From Verrucomicrobiaceae bacterium (GTDB taxonomy: Bacteria > Verrucomicrobiota > Verrucomicrobiia > Verrucomicrobiales > Verrucomicrobiaceae), in contig JAIXSY010000019.1 of NCBI GenBank assembly GCA_027484445.1, positions 62,001-126,000 of the forward strand: 64,000 nt of DNA. Direction: 5' to 3'. The position numbers and the translations under genes were made by a program. Numbering within the stretch: the first letter of the stretch is position 1; each line of letters starts with the position of its first letter. The notes beneath the pieces are model-generated. The model ran no database searches. It worked only from the letters and a program-made list of their open reading frames with translations, and was not told the origin of the DNA. Positions 25,143 through 34,956 of this stretch are shown here, one piece after another.

Positions 25143-26311
25143 GCAGTCATCCTTTGCTGAAGGAAATCTGCCCAGCGTTGCGCCACGGCGTCGTGGGAAA
25201 AGTGCTGCCTTGTGCGCTGCAGCTGTTGTTGGGCCAGCGCCTGGCGTGCGTTTGGGTTTTGACAAAAATGCCCCAGCGTGTGGCTCAGGCTAGACGCATC
25301 GCTGTGGCGGAAGATGGCTTCCTTCATGCCGATGACTTCCGGGATGGCACCGCTGTCGGAGCCGAGCGTGGCCACGCCGCAGGCCATCGACTCAATGAGC
25401 ACGTGGCCGAACTGCTCCTCCCAACAGTTTTTCAAAGAGTGCACCGGTTGGCTGGCGAGCACGAAGAGGTCGAGGCAGCGCATGAAATCGGGGATCTCTC
25501 CGTGAGGTCGTGGTGGCAAAAGGTGCAGCCAGGGGCGTGTGGCGGCCTGCTCCTGAAGCCAGGGCTGCAGCGGCCCAGCGCCGAGCAGGGCGAGGTGGAG
25601 CGGCTGGTTTTGCCCGCTGGCCGTCACTAGCTCGTGCAGGCCCTTTTCAGGCGTGAGTCGCCCGCAGTAGCCGACGATGAGGCCTTCACAAGGCAGGGCA
25701 TGAGCTTCACGGAGTCGGGCACGCTCGGCGTGAGAAACGGGTGTGTGGTGGCGGAGATCGACGCCGAGCTGGGCATCCACGTGCACGGACTCAGGTGCAG
25801 CACCGCGCTTCACGACAAGGTTCTTGGCGGCTTGGTTGCCCGCGATGATGAAGTCCGTGGTGGCCGTCATGGCGCTGTAGATGCGAGCCAGTAACCAGCC
25901 CTTCCAGCTGGGGCGTTCGACATTTTCCCAGGTGAAGATGCCAAAGCGCGCATGGCTCTGGAATCGTCCGGTGAGCAGCCGTGCCTGCCAGACGATGGCC
26001 GCCCAGGGTTCGTTTTCCACCAGCACGAGATCGAACGGCATGGAACGCAGCACTGGCCCAAGCCCCGCGTAGCGAAAGGTGGTGGTGCTGGCGCGGGTGC
26101 GGGGCAGGCGAATGAGGCGATAGCGTCGCTGCGGGGCATCGCTCTCGTTGTCGAAGTCGCTCACCGGGCGGCCAAGGATGATGCCTTTTTCCTGCGTGGA
26201 GGTGACGCAGGTCAGTTCAAAGTGGGCGGCCAGGGCCTGCACTTTTTTGCGGTTTTCCAGAGCGGCGTAAGGATGGCCGATGAGGAGCAGCCGTGGCTTA
26301 GCGGGAGACAT
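25139..26311 (-). CDS. Glycosyltransferase family 4
   Basis: A 390-aa GT-B glycosyltransferase. The N-terminus (MSPAKPRLLLIGHPYAALEN) carries the acceptor domain. The C-terminal Glycos_transf_1 domain is shown by LIVGYCGRLTPEKGLHELVT and HVLIESMACGVATLGSDSGA with the E-x7-E type arrangement ending IPEVIG. It is translationally coupled to acyltransferase 2 downstream and overlaps the end of the Wzy-like gene upstream by 14 bp. Sugar and linkage are unknown. Confidence 0.88.
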   Translation of the reverse strand: MSPAKPRLLLIGHPYAALENRKKVQALAAHFELTCVTSTQEKGIILGRPVSDFDNESDAPQRRYRLIRLPRTRASTTTFRYAGLGPVLRSMPFDLVLVENEPWAAIVWQARLLTGRFQSHARFGIFTWENVERPSWKGWLLARIYSAMTATTDFIIAGNQAAKNLVVKRGAAPESVHVDAQLGVDLRHHTPVSHAERARLREAHALPCEGLIVGYCGRLTPEKGLHELVTASGQNQPLHLALLGAGPLQPWLQEQAATRPWLHLLPPRPHGEIPDFMRCLDLFVLASQPVHSLKNCWEEQFGHVLIESMACGVATLGSDSGAIPEVIGMKEAIFRHSDASSLSHTLGHFCQNPNARQALAQQQLQRTRQHFSHDAVAQRWADFLQQRMTA

Positions 26312-27896
26312 GCGGCGAGAAGGGCTGGGAACGCGAGCCCGGTTGACTTGGGCGATGTCGCATGGGCTGGGGCAGAGGTTGTCGTGCCCAGGGAAGGGGT
26401 GCCGGCGGTGGGCTGTCTAGCGATGCGTGGACGCGCTGACGCAGCTGCTGAAGAGCGAGCGACTCCAACATGCCGAGGAAGAGGAAGGCCAGCAGGTTCA
26501 GCGGAAAGGTGCCGAAGACGCTGCCCTGCATGAGGGAGGCCACGGTGAAGCCCAGCGGTACGGCCAGCAGCAGGGCGGCGACACGATGGGTCGCCGGATC
26601 ACGCAGCCGCCAGACACAGGCATGGAAGTGCCGCAGGATGAGCGCGCCTCCGACCAGCAGGATGACGAGCGCGACGACGCCGTAGCGAACGAGCAGGGCG
26701 CTGAGAGGATCGTGGTTGTAGAACTCGGGGTCATCCTGCCCGCCGCGATCGGGCCCGAAGCCGAGCAGGGTGTAGGCTCGTGGATTGGCCAGGACCTGGG
26801 AGAAGCCGACGAGACGCTCCGTGTAGGTGCCGACACGCAGCATTTGTTCGGCAAACTGGCTGCCCCCGGCCAATTCGGCCATCTGGTTCATGGCGGCAGG
26901 CATTTTTTCCAAAAGCCAGCTGGAACTGAGCACCAGTGTGATGAACCCGACGGTCATGACCAGGTAAAAGAGCCGCAGCCGCCTTGGGTGATGAAACAGG
27001 CATGTCGCCAGCAGTCCCACAGGCACGAGGACAAAGGCAGAGCGCACGGTGGAGCAGGCCAGGGAGATCAGAAAGACCGGCGTGAGCACCGCGGCGATGA
27101 TCCAGGAAAAGCGAACAGGGGCGCTGCGCAGGTCGCGGTGGCCGGCCACGGTCCAGAGGGCGATCAAACAAGCCCCGGAGGCAAAGCCGAGCGCGGTGGG
27201 GGAGTTCAGGGTGGAAAAGGCACGCACTTCATTGGCGATGATCTGCTTCACCTCAATGGAAAGGCCAGTCAGCAGGTATTCCACCTCAAAGTCCTGAAAG
27301 CCCACCGCCTGCTGGATGATGCCGTAAATCGCGACAGGCGTGTAGGCGATGACGAGCAGGCGCAGTGTGCGCAGCACGGCTGTGAGGTCTGGCACGAGAA
27401 AGGGCACGAGGAAGAGCAGCAGTGAGTAGAGGCCGCTGTTGGCCACCTCTGACAGCAGTGTGGAGGGCCGCAGGCCCTTTTCCCGAGCCGCCATCAGCGC
27501 CACCAGCATCATGCCGCCGCCAGCGGCCAAGAGGCGCATCAGATCACTCTGCGTCACCCGATGTTTGCCCAGCAGTGCCCCGATGAGGATGCTGGCGCAA
27601 AGCCCGCAAAGCATCAGGGGATGCACACCCAGGATGTAATAAAGGTCGAGCTGGGTGACATTCCCCGATAGCACGGTGAGACGCTTCACCAGATCCATGT
27701 AGCCGGAGGCGATGATCCACAGGCTGAATCCCAACTTTGGAGACACGAGGCAGAGCAGAAAGCCGCCGATCATCAGCAGCAGGCAGAGCTCACTGATGGA
27801 ATTCCCCTGCGTGAGCATGACCGAAAACACCCCGTAAAGGATGAGGCACAAGCCGATCAGCAGAGCGAAGATCTGTCCGCCGCGAGAGTCGTTCAT
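26298..27896 (-). CDS. O-antigen ligase/Wzy-like polymerase
   Basis: A protein of about 532 aa with some 10-12 predicted transmembrane helices and a long periplasmic loop near the middle-to-end, the shape of the Wzy_C/O-antigen ligase family. The loop contains GFGPDRGGQDDPEFYNHDPL followed by SALLVRYGVVALV, comparable to the conserved loop segment of that family. The start MNDSRGGQIFALLIGLCLIL at 27896 is preferred over an ATG at 27959 that would overlap the wzx gene. It would polymerise or ligate lipid-linked repeat units; ligase and polymerase cannot be told apart by sequence. Confidence 0.78.
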   Translation of the reverse strand: MNDSRGGQIFALLIGLCLILYGVFSVMLTQGNSISELCLLLMIGGFLLCLVSPKLGFSLWIIASGYMDLVKRLTVLSGNVTQLDLYYILGVHPLMLCGLCASILIGALLGKHRVTQSDLMRLLAAGGGMMLVALMAAREKGLRPSTLLSEVANSGLYSLLLFLVPFLVPDLTAVLRTLRLLVIAYTPVAIYGIIQQAVGFQDFEVEYLLTGLSIEVKQIIANEVRAFSTLNSPTALGFASGACLIALWTVAGHRDLRSAPVRFSWIIAAVLTPVFLISLACSTVRSAFVLVPVGLLATCLFHHPRRLRLFYLVMTVGFITLVLSSSWLLEKMPAAMNQMAELAGGSQFAEQMLRVGTYTERLVGFSQVLANPRAYTLLGFGPDRGGQDDPEFYNHDPLSALLVRYGVVALVILLVGGALILRHFHACVWRLRDPATHRVAALLLAVPLGFTVASLMQGSVFGTFPLNLLAFLFLGMLESLALQQLRQRVHASLDSPPPAPLPWARQPLPQPMRHRPSQPGSRSQPFSPHVSR

Positions 27897-27924
27897 GGGA
27901 TCGAAGGTTGGAGCAACCTGCGGG

Positions 27925-29208
27925 CTAGGCTCGCAGAGCGCGCCAGTGTTTGAAAACAAGCATGCCTGTCAGGGAGGCGAGCTGCACGCGGCCCATCTGC
28001 CTGAGCGCGGGCAGCACCAGAGAACTGACCAGCCACGTGAGCAGGTAGCTGACCACGGTAGCCCATGCAGCACCGAGCGCGCCGTGCGCCGGGATCAGCC
28101 ACAGATTCAGCAGCACGTTCAGCGCTAGGCCCAGGACCACACAGCGCAAGTTCCAAGCGGTCTTTTGCTCGATCACCAGCATGGCCCCACGCAGCTCGCC
28201 ATGCATGAGCGGCAGGGTGGCCAGCGCGTGCACGACCAGCACGGGTCCAGCGGCGGCAAAGGCTGGCCCGTACAGCAGCGAAACGGCGTCCTGCCCCACG
28301 AGCCACCAGCCGATCAGGGCTGCATAACCCAGCAGGCTGCCCAGCCCAAACAAAGCCCGCTGCCGCTGTTGGTAGAGATGGAGATCCTGTCGATAGGCCT
28401 GGGAGAGCACGGGCATGAAGCTGGTGATCATGAGCGGTGCGGCGGCATAGACCAGTTCTGAGAGACGCGTGGCAGCGGCATAGATGCCTGCCTCAGCAGG
28501 TCCGCGTAGCTGGAAAAGCATCATTTGATCGACCTTCAGCAGCAGCAGGCTACCGATCTGGGCGACGAGCAGCGGCAGGGACTCCGCGAGCAATTGACGT
28601 GCGATTTGACGATCCCAAAGCCTGAGCTGCGACAGCCACCCCCGCCGAGCGCACCAGTGATAGGCCAAACTGATGCTGATCAGCGATTCCAAGGCGAGAC
28701 TGAAGGCCAGCCAGCGGAGGCTGAGGCCCTGTGCGATCATGACCGCACGGACTGCGGCGGAAATCAGGTTTGCCACGAGCATGACCTTGGCCGTGCGCTG
28801 GGACTGCTGTGCGGCATCCCAGCGGGCAAAAACGCTCTGGTACGCATTCAACATCAGGGGCGCGTAGAGCACGAAACCGAGCTGCAGCATCTCCTGGCCA
28901 CCGAAGAGCCAAGCGATGAGGCAGCCGACGAGCGTGCCCGCGACACCAGAGACCAGCATGACCCGTGCAGCACTGGCAAAGACGAGGTCGGCCTCGCTGG
29001 CGGGTCGCATGGCGAGTTCCTTCACCAGCACCTGCTTCAGGCCCATCTCGGAGGCGTGGCCCATCCAGGTGCCAATCAGCACGGCGGTGCTGAGCAAGCC
29101 GCTGGCCTGTGGGCCGAGGCTACGCGTCAGCCAGGTGCCCACCAAGAACCCGGTAGCCATGCGCACGACCTGCGAAAGGGTGAGCCAGGATAGATTGCGA
29201 ATCACCAT
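27925..29208 (-). CDS. Wzx-like polysaccharide flippase
   Basis: A 427-aa protein with about 12-14 hydrophobic helices, of the MATE/MviN/Wzx superfamily. The N-terminus MVIRNLSWLTLSQVVRMATG, then FLVGTWLTRSLGPQASGLLS, is the family's typical first two helices. It would flip undecaprenyl-linked glycan repeat units across the inner membrane for the Wzy-like protein encoded 28 bp downstream. It lies 48 bp after gmhA. Confidence 0.83.
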   Translation of the reverse strand: MVIRNLSWLTLSQVVRMATGFLVGTWLTRSLGPQASGLLSTAVLIGTWMGHASEMGLKQVLVKELAMRPASEADLVFASAARVMLVSGVAGTLVGCLIAWLFGGQEMLQLGFVLYAPLMLNAYQSVFARWDAAQQSQRTAKVMLVANLISAAVRAVMIAQGLSLRWLAFSLALESLISISLAYHWCARRGWLSQLRLWDRQIARQLLAESLPLLVAQIGSLLLLKVDQMMLFQLRGPAEAGIYAAATRLSELVYAAAPLMITSFMPVLSQAYRQDLHLYQQRQRALFGLGSLLGYAALIGWWLVGQDAVSLLYGPAFAAAGPVLVVHALATLPLMHGELRGAMLVIEQKTAWNLRCVVLGLALNVLLNLWLIPAHGALGAAWATVVSYLLTWLVSSLVLPALRQMGRVQLASLTGMLVFKHWRALRA

Positions 29209-29256
29209 GGGGTGAAGGTTTGCCCGAGCGGCAAATGGCTTCTGTCATGGACCCGA

Positions 29257-29832
29257 TCAGTCCTTGAAAGCCGCCTCGACATACTCGCAGAGCACGTGCC
29301 CGGCCATGAGATGGCACTCCTGGGCATAGGCGGTGATCGGCGAAGGCACACAGTAGGCGTGGTGGGCCAGAGCGGCGCAGTCGGCTCCGTTTTGTCCCGT
29401 GAAACTGACGACCACGCAGCCACGTTCACGCGCGGCTTTGAGCCCGGCGATGACGTTCTTGCTCGTGCCTGAGGTGGAAATGCCGACAACAACATCTCCC
29501 TGCTGCGCCAGGGCCTCGATCTGGCGGGCAAAGACCGTCTCGAAGCCGTAGTCGTTGCTGTGTGCCGTGAGGATCGAGGTGTCTGTGGTCAGGGCGATCG
29601 ATGGCAGCGCCCGGCGGTTGATGCGGTAGCGCACCACGAGTTCGGCGGCGAGGTGCTGCGCATCTGCGGCGCTGCCCCCATTGCCAAAGAACAGGATTTT
29701 GTTCCCCGCCTTCAGTGCGCTGACCCAGGCCTCGGCGATGGCAGTCAGCACCTCATGGCATTCGTTGAGGCGGTGAATCGTGGCCAGATGACCTTCGACG
29801 TGACTCTGGAGAAGGTGGGTAAAGTCGGACAT
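29257..29832 (-). CDS. gmhA: Sedoheptulose-7-phosphate isomerase
   Basis: A 191-aa SIS-domain enzyme that converts sedoheptulose 7-phosphate to D-glycero-D-manno-heptose 7-phosphate, the first step to ADP- or GDP-activated heptoses. The motifs are FFGNGGSAADAQHLAAELVV and GISTSGTSKNVIAGLKAA. Its length matches GmhA. It lies 11 bp after hldA, and the two are certainly one transcript. Homologues such as DiaA share the SIS fold, but the partner gene makes GmhA the better call. Confidence 0.92.
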   Translation of the reverse strand: MSDFTHLLQSHVEGHLATIHRLNECHEVLTAIAEAWVSALKAGNKILFFGNGGSAADAQHLAAELVVRYRINRRALPSIALTTDTSILTAHSNDYGFETVFARQIEALAQQGDVVVGISTSGTSKNVIAGLKAARERGCVVVSFTGQNGADCAALAHHAYCVPSPITAYAQECHLMAGHVLCEYVEAAFKD

Positions 29833-29843
29833 GGTCGGGAAAT

Positions 29844-30845
29844 TCAGTCTTCGAGAGCAGCCATGAGCTCGTCCTTCATCACGCGCGCGGTGCCCAGCTT
29901 GCCGACGACGATGCCGCTGGCACGGTTGGCGATGTCGGCGGCATCTTCGGCGCTCAGCCCGGCAGCCATGGCTAGAGTCAGAAAGGCAATGGCGGTATCG
30001 CCAGCGCCGGAAACATCATAGACCTCGCGGGCACGAGTCGGGATGTGATGGGGATCGCGGTCACGCTGAAAGAGCATCATGCCCTGTTCCCCTAGCGTCA
30101 CCAGCACCTTGCCCACGGCCCACTGGTCCAGCAGTTGTTCCCCCACTTCGAGCAGGCGCTTGTCCTCCAGTGGCGGGCCGGGGCTGCGATGGTCCTGGAT
30201 GCCGGCTGCGGCAAAGGCTTCCAGTCGATTCGGCTTCACCAGCGTGGCACCGCGCCAGCTGAGGGGATTTCGGGGAGAAGGATCGACCGTGACTAGCTGA
30301 CCTGCTGACTTCGCCAGCGTTAGCACTTGGTCCACAAAGGCTTGGGTGACGAAGCCCTTGCCGTAATCTTCAATGATCAGACCATCCAGCTCTGGCAGCA
30401 TGGCCTCGACCCGGCGGGAGATTTCCTGAAGCTCGTCGGCAGAGAGTTTTTCGATCGTTTCGCGGTCCACACGAACCACGTGCTGCTGTCGCGCGATGAT
30501 GCGTGTTTTGGCGATGGTGGGCAGCGTGTCGCTTTCCAGCATCGGGTCGGTGTTCACGCCTTCATCATTGAGCAGGCGCTTTAGCTCGCCTGCCGCGCTG
30601 TCTTTTCCGACGCGACCCATCAGGTAGGCATGAGGGGTGAAGGCAGAGAGGTTGCGCGCCACGTTGGCGGCACCACCAGGGAAGGTGGTTTCTTTGGTGA
30701 CCTCGACGATGGGCACTGGTGCTTCTGGCGAGATGCGTCGCACGGCACCCCAGATGAAATGGTCTAGCATCACGTCGCCAATGACGAGGATGCGGCAGCT
30801 CGACATGCGCTCCATCGCTTCGCGGGCAGTGGTGGTGGTCAGCAT
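29844..30845 (-). CDS. hldA: D-glycero-beta-D-manno-heptose-7-phosphate kinase
   Basis: A 333-aa PfkB/ribokinase-family kinase equal to the N-terminal half of HldE (RfaE). It phosphorylates heptose 7-phosphate to the 1,7-bisphosphate. The signatures are ILVIGDVMLDHFIWG, TFPGGAANVARNLSAF and the catalytic DVSGAGDTAIAF. The nucleotidyltransferase half (HldC) is not fused and neither it nor GmhB is found in the window, so the route must be completed elsewhere or the product used as the beta-1,7-bisphosphate. It starts an operon with gmhA. Confidence 0.9.
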   Translation of the reverse strand: MLTTTTAREAMERMSSCRILVIGDVMLDHFIWGAVRRISPEAPVPIVEVTKETTFPGGAANVARNLSAFTPHAYLMGRVGKDSAAGELKRLLNDEGVNTDPMLESDTLPTIAKTRIIARQQHVVRVDRETIEKLSADELQEISRRVEAMLPELDGLIIEDYGKGFVTQAFVDQVLTLAKSAGQLVTVDPSPRNPLSWRGATLVKPNRLEAFAAAGIQDHRSPGPPLEDKRLLEVGEQLLDQWAVGKVLVTLGEQGMMLFQRDRDPHHIPTRAREVYDVSGAGDTAIAFLTLAMAAGLSAEDAADIANRASGIVVGKLGTARVMKDELMAALED

Positions 30846-30916
30846 TTGATCAACAAAAAGTTGGCAAGGACATCGAGCAGGAGACGGTCAGGCGGGGTCA
30901 AGTCATGCTCTGCCGC

Positions 30917-31984
30917 TCATCCCTTGGCGCGCCGGGCCTTCACCGCCGTGGCCAACTCTTCTAGCATGGCTTCCGTGGTGGTCCAGTTCACACAGGCGTC
31001 GGTGATGCTCTGGCCGTAGGTCAGTGGCTGGCCCGGCTTGGCGTCCTGGCGCCCTTCCACGAGGTGGCTTTCGATCATCACACCCGTGATGGAGCGGCTG
31101 CCGGCGCTGATCTGTTCGGACAGCGACTGCGTCACCAAGGGCTGCTTGCGGAAGTCTTTCAAGCTGTTGCCATGGCTGCAATCCACCATGACGCTGGCAG
31201 GCAGGCCTCGTGCCGTGAGCTGACTCACCACGACGTCGATGGACGCGGCATCGAAGTTCGTGCCTGCTTTGCCACCGCGCAGGATCACGTGGCAGGCGTT
31301 GTTGCCTTTCGTTTTCACGATGGCGGCCACCCCGTCTTTCGTCACGGAGAGGAAGCAGTGCTGGCCTGCGGCGGCCTGGATGGCGTCCAGCGCGACTTGC
31401 ACGCCCCCATCGGTTCCGTTTTTGAAACCGACTGGCATGGAGAGGCCTGAGGCAAGCTGGCGATGCACCTGGCTTTCCGTGGTGCGCGCGCCGATGGCTC
31501 CCCAGGAGACCACATCAGCGATGTATTGCGGCGTGATGACGTCGAGAAACTCCGTGGCCGAGGGCACCGCCATGCGGGTCAGTTCAATCAAAAGACCGCG
31601 TGCCTCACGCAGGCCGGTGTTGATGTCGTAGCTCTCGTTCAGGTGTGGGTCGTTGATGAAGCCCTTCCAGCCCACCGTGGTGCGTGGTTTTTCAAAATAC
31701 ACGCGCATGAAGATCTCCAGATCCTTTTCATACTTCTCCCGTGCCTGGCGGATCAGCTGAGCATACTCCAGCGCACTTTTGTGATCGTGGATCGAGCAAG
31801 GTCCGACCACGACCAGCACGCGATCATTGTTTCGGTTCAGGATGGCTTCCGCTTGCTTGCGGGATGACTCGATGAATGCCGCGCCCGTTTCGTTCAGTGG
31901 CAGATCATGCATGAGGAGTGCCGGCTGGATCAGCGGCAGGATCTCCGCCACGCGAAGATCATCGGTAGGATGGGACTGGCTCAC
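30917..31984 (-). CDS. aroG: 3-deoxy-7-phosphoheptulonate synthase (DAHP synthase)
   Basis: A 355-aa class-I DAHP synthase that condenses phosphoenolpyruvate and erythrose 4-phosphate in the first step of the shikimate pathway. Characteristic motifs are VVVGPCSIHDHKSALEYAQL, IFMRVYFEKPRTTVGWKGFI, LSVTKDGVAAIVKTKGN and MVDCSHGNSLKDFRKQ. Length and motifs fit the AroF/G/H type rather than the AroQ-linked type. It lies 71 bp upstream of hldA on the same strand, but its role is general metabolism, so co-transcription is uncertain. The allosteric specificity (Phe, Tyr or Trp) cannot be told. Confidence 0.93.
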   Translation of the reverse strand: MSQSHPTDDLRVAEILPLIQPALLMHDLPLNETGAAFIESSRKQAEAILNRNNDRVLVVVGPCSIHDHKSALEYAQLIRQAREKYEKDLEIFMRVYFEKPRTTVGWKGFINDPHLNESYDINTGLREARGLLIELTRMAVPSATEFLDVITPQYIADVVSWGAIGARTTESQVHRQLASGLSMPVGFKNGTDGGVQVALDAIQAAAGQHCFLSVTKDGVAAIVKTKGNNACHVILRGGKAGTNFDAASIDVVVSQLTARGLPASVMVDCSHGNSLKDFRKQPLVTQSLSEQISAGSRSITGVMIESHLVEGRQDAKPGQPLTYGQSITDACVNWTTTEAMLEELATAVKARRAKG

Positions 31985-32351
31985 AAAACAAATGGGTAGG
32001 CGGTTTTGGCGAAAAGGGGGCGCAAGATGGGCACTTTGAGCCGCTTGGCAAGGAGGCGAATGAATCTGGACATGCTGCCGCCCCCGGTCAGGCAGCCTGG
32101 GCCGCCACCGCTCGCGCCGTGGTGCAGTCCGCTCTCGAAGGGGGAAAGAACCCTTCTCCGATGCCTGCCCCGGCCGAGCAGCTGGGGGTGATGCGGATTC
32201 TATGGATTACAGAAAATAGAGTCATTTATTTAATTTGGAAAGGTTTATATTCGAGCTGTCAAAACTTCGTCAGGTTCCACGCTCGTCTTCTTTTTCCTGA
32301 GACAAAGTGTCCGCTTTACAGGCTGTGACCCTCCTCGCTAGCCTCCGCTCC
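31985..32351. other. Divergent intergenic region with an AT-rich island
   Basis: Between aroG (minus) and the DenD-like gene (plus). The left part is GC-rich with no supported gene. From about 32195 to 32300 the sequence turns AT-rich (includes TTATTTAATTTGG), likely the promoter region of the plus-strand pair. No defined -35/-10 pair or riboswitch was recognised. Confidence 0.5.
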
Positions 32352-33335
32352 ATGCGCATTCTCATCACGGGTGGTGGGGGCTTTCTTGGCTCTCAACTTT
32401 GTCAAAAAATCCTCGATCGCGGCCTGCTGACCGGGGATTCTGAGCAGCCGGAAGAGGTCGAAGAGATCGTCTTGCTCGACACCGCCTTTTCACGGCCTGT
32501 CAGCAACAGCAGCCAAGTGCGGCAAGTCGTGGGCGACTTGTCTCAGCCTTCCGTCGTCTCGGCGGCTGCCCGCGGGGTGACGTCGATCTTTCACCTAGCC
32601 TCCATGGTCAGTGGGGAGTGCGAGGAGCGCTTCGACGATGCCCTGCGTGTGAATCTGGATGGAGGTCGCCACGTGCTGGAGGCTGCCCGGGCCAATGGCC
32701 CAGCCACGCGAGTCGTCTTTGCCAGCAGCATCGCTGGCTATGGCGGCGAGGCCATGGAGGACCCGAACAGTGACCGCACCAAGCTGACCCCCCGCACGAC
32801 CTACGGCATGACCAAAGTCATCCTGGAGCTGCTGGTGAACGACTATTCGCGCAAAGGCTTCCTGGATGGTCGTTCGGCGCGCTTGCCGACGGTCATCATC
32901 CGTCCAGGGAAGCCAAATGCTGCTGCCTCCAGTTGGGCCAGCGGCATGTTTCGTGAGCCGCTGGCCGGTCAGCCCTGCCTGCTTCCCATTCACCGGGATC
33001 AAGGTCACCCCATGACGGGTTACCGCACGGTGATCGACTCTTTGATCGCCCTGCATGAGGTGCCAGCATCCCGTCTGAAAGATGATCGCGCCTACGTGCT
33101 GCCCGCGCACCGTGTGACGCCGCACCTGGCTGAGCAAATCCTGCGCGAAGTGGCAGCGGAGCGCGGCATACAGCTAGGCCCCATCGTCGATGCGCCTGAT
33201 GCCCGCATCCAGGGCATCGTCAGTCAGTGGCCCGTGGCTGTGGAGGGTTCTCGTGCGCTGGCGCTGGGGCTTCCGCCACCGCCAGACTTGAAAACCATCG
33301 TCTGCCAGTATCTCGAGGACTTTGCCCAGAACTGA
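32352..33335 (+). CDS. D-erythronate dehydrogenase-like extended SDR
   Basis: A 327-aa extended short-chain dehydrogenase/epimerase. The NAD(P) site is [16 protein letters not shown] and the catalytic Tyr-Lys pair is in [13 protein letters not shown]. The segment [20 protein letters not shown] resembles the D-erythronate dehydrogenase (DenD) and related nucleoside-diphosphate-sugar epimerase group (SDR_e7). DenD oxidises D-erythronate at C2 in four-carbon acid catabolism; the usual partners (DenA/B/C, OtnK) are absent here, so the substrate is open. It is followed by dtd 7 bp later. Confidence 0.78.
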   Translation: MRILITGGGGFLGSQLCQKILDRGLLTGDSEQPEEVEEIVLLDTAFSRPVSNSSQVRQVVGDLSQPSVVSAAARGVTSIFHLASMVSGECEERFDDALRVNLDGGRHVLEAARANGPATRVVFASSIAGYGGEAMEDPNSDRTKLTPRTTYGMTKVILELLVNDYSRKGFLDGRSARLPTVIIRPGKPNAAASSWASGMFREPLAGQPCLLPIHRDQGHPMTGYRTVIDSLIALHEVPASRLKDDRAYVLPAHRVTPHLAEQILREVAAERGIQLGPIVDAPDARIQGIVSQWPVAVEGSRALALGLPPPPDLKTIVCQYLEDFAQN

Positions 33336-33342
33336 TCTGCCC

Positions 33343-33795
33343 ATGCGCGCCTTGATTCAACGCTCCCAACAGGCCTCCGTCACCATCGCGGGGGAGATTC
33401 ACGGTCAGATCTCTCACGGTCTCGTGGTGCTGCTGGGCGTGGAGCATGAAGACAGCGCCGAAGATGCCGACTGGCTTGCGGCCAAGATCGTGCAGATGCG
33501 CATCTTCAGCGATGCGGAAGGGAAGATGAACCTCGGCGTCAAGGACGTCGGCGGTGGTGTCCTGGTCGTCAGTCAGTTCACGCTGCATGCCAGCACGAAG
33601 AAGGGCAATCGACCCAGCTTCATCCGTGCTGCGCGGCCCGAACAGGCCATCCCGCTTTACGAGCACTTCCTGCGGGCGGTGGAGACACAGCTGGAAAGGC
33701 CCGTCGCTCAGGGTGTCTTTGGCGCTGACATGCAGGTCGCGCTGATCAATGACGGACCCGTGACGATCTGGATGGACTCACGCGCTCGGGAGTGA
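33343..33795 (+). CDS. dtd: D-aminoacyl-tRNA deacylase
   Basis: A 150-aa DTD-type proofreading enzyme that removes D-amino acids, and Gly mischarged on tRNA-Ala, from tRNA. The two family motifs are present: [18 protein letters not shown] (SQFTL) and [12 protein letters not shown] (NxGPVT). Start at 33343 gives the usual [14 protein letters not shown]-terminus. Its 3' end overlaps the convergent coiled-coil gene by 18 bp. Confidence 0.95.
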   Translation: MRALIQRSQQASVTIAGEIHGQISHGLVVLLGVEHEDSAEDADWLAAKIVQMRIFSDAEGKMNLGVKDVGGGVLVVSQFTLHASTKKGNRPSFIRAARPEQAIPLYEHFLRAVETQLERPVAQGVFGADMQVALINDGPVTIWMDSRARE

Positions 33796-34905
33796 GCCTT
33801 CATGGCCGCCGCTCATGGGTTCTGCAGCCACCGTTGGCGTGGCTTCGGGCGCAGCGCTCGGGCTCTCCATGGTTTCAACAGTCGGTTCTGGTAGCTTCGC
33901 AGCCACTGCTGGTTTCGGCTCGGCAGTCGCCAACGGCGGGATGGCAGCTGGCTTGGGGGCTTGTTGAGCCAGGGCTTCCTGTGCCTCGGTCAGGCGGTAT
34001 TCTAGCTCGGCGATTTTGTAGCCATCTTCGCGGGCCTTTTTGCGTGCCTCGGCCTCGACTTGTTGCACGCGGGCTTCCAGCTCGGCGATCCTGCGGGCGT
34101 CGCCATCCAGCGGGCCGCTGGGTGGATTGCTCGACTTCGGCTCAGGCAGCACGCCGACGGCACTCATGAACTCTTTTTGCACCAGCGCAGCCTTGGCCTC
34201 CGCAGCGGCGAGCTGACGCTGTAGATTCGCAATGCGCGTTTCTGCCTGTTGGCGAAAGGAGGTGTGCGTCTCCGTCATCTTGCGCATTTCTTCATCGGCA
34301 TTTTCCAGCTTGGCCAAGTGCGCACGCCAATCGGCCTCCTTGCTGGCCATGGCGCTGCTGGTCTCGTTCATCAGCCGCTGTGCTTCTTCCAGTCGGGTGG
34401 CAAAGTCCTCCGCGCGTCGATTGGCGATTTCTACGGTTTGCTCCAGGGCACTCACGCGACCGCGCTCGGCAGAAAGCGCCGTTTCTAGGTCGCGGATGCG
34501 GGTCAGCGCAGGTTCCAGCTTTGCCGCTGTCTCGCGGCAGGCCGTCAGCGCCGATTCCAGGCTGGCGATCCGTTCCTCCGCAGCATCTTCACGGCGTCGA
34601 GCCGATTCGCGCAGAGTCTGGTGAGCTTCTTCCAGCGTGGCTTTGGCGATCTTGACTTCGCTCAGCTGAGCTTGCAGTGCGTTTTGTTGGGCCTCGGCGG
34701 CGGTTTGGCGGGAGCTCAGCTCGGCCGCGTGATCACGAGCTTGGGCGTCCAGTTTTGCCTGAAAAGACGCCGAAGTGCTGGCGAGTGCCTTTTTCGCCCA
34801 TGCTACACCTCCGACGACTAGCAGCACGAGCACGGCGATGTGCTCGAGCGCAGGTGGCGCAAAGCCCAGGACATGGGGGAAATGGCAAGCAGCAGCAGCG
34901 ATCAT
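33778..34905 (-). CDS. Membrane-anchored coiled-coil protein, unknown function
   Basis: A 375-aa protein with one N-terminal membrane helix ([20 protein letters not shown]), then about 220 residues of uninterrupted coiled coil rich in Ala, Glu, Lys and Arg, and an Ala/Pro/Glu-rich tail ending [12 protein letters not shown]. No enzymatic motif. The arrangement suggests a bitopic scaffold in the cytoplasm or periplasm; which side cannot be told. It is followed by the STN-like gene on the same strand. Confidence 0.7.
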   Translation of the reverse strand: MIAAAACHFPHVLGFAPPALEHIAVLVLLVVGGVAWAKKALASTSASFQAKLDAQARDHAAELSSRQTAAEAQQNALQAQLSEVKIAKATLEEAHQTLRESARRREDAAEERIASLESALTACRETAAKLEPALTRIRDLETALSAERGRVSALEQTVEIANRRAEDFATRLEEAQRLMNETSSAMASKEADWRAHLAKLENADEEMRKMTETHTSFRQQAETRIANLQRQLAAAEAKAALVQKEFMSAVGVLPEPKSSNPPSGPLDGDARRIAELEARVQQVEAEARKKAREDGYKIAELEYRLTEAQEALAQQAPKPAAIPPLATAEPKPAVAAKLPEPTVETMESPSAAPEATPTVAAEPMSGGHEGSLPSA

Positions 34906-34956
34906 GGCGCGGGATCATTCTCCAATCCCGCGCCATGTCGAGCACAGAAGGTGCCA

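Noticed and set aside
32002..32190. Small GC-rich open frame between aroG and the DenD-like gene
   Set aside because: Low-complexity Pro/Arg-rich translation, no family match and no start context.
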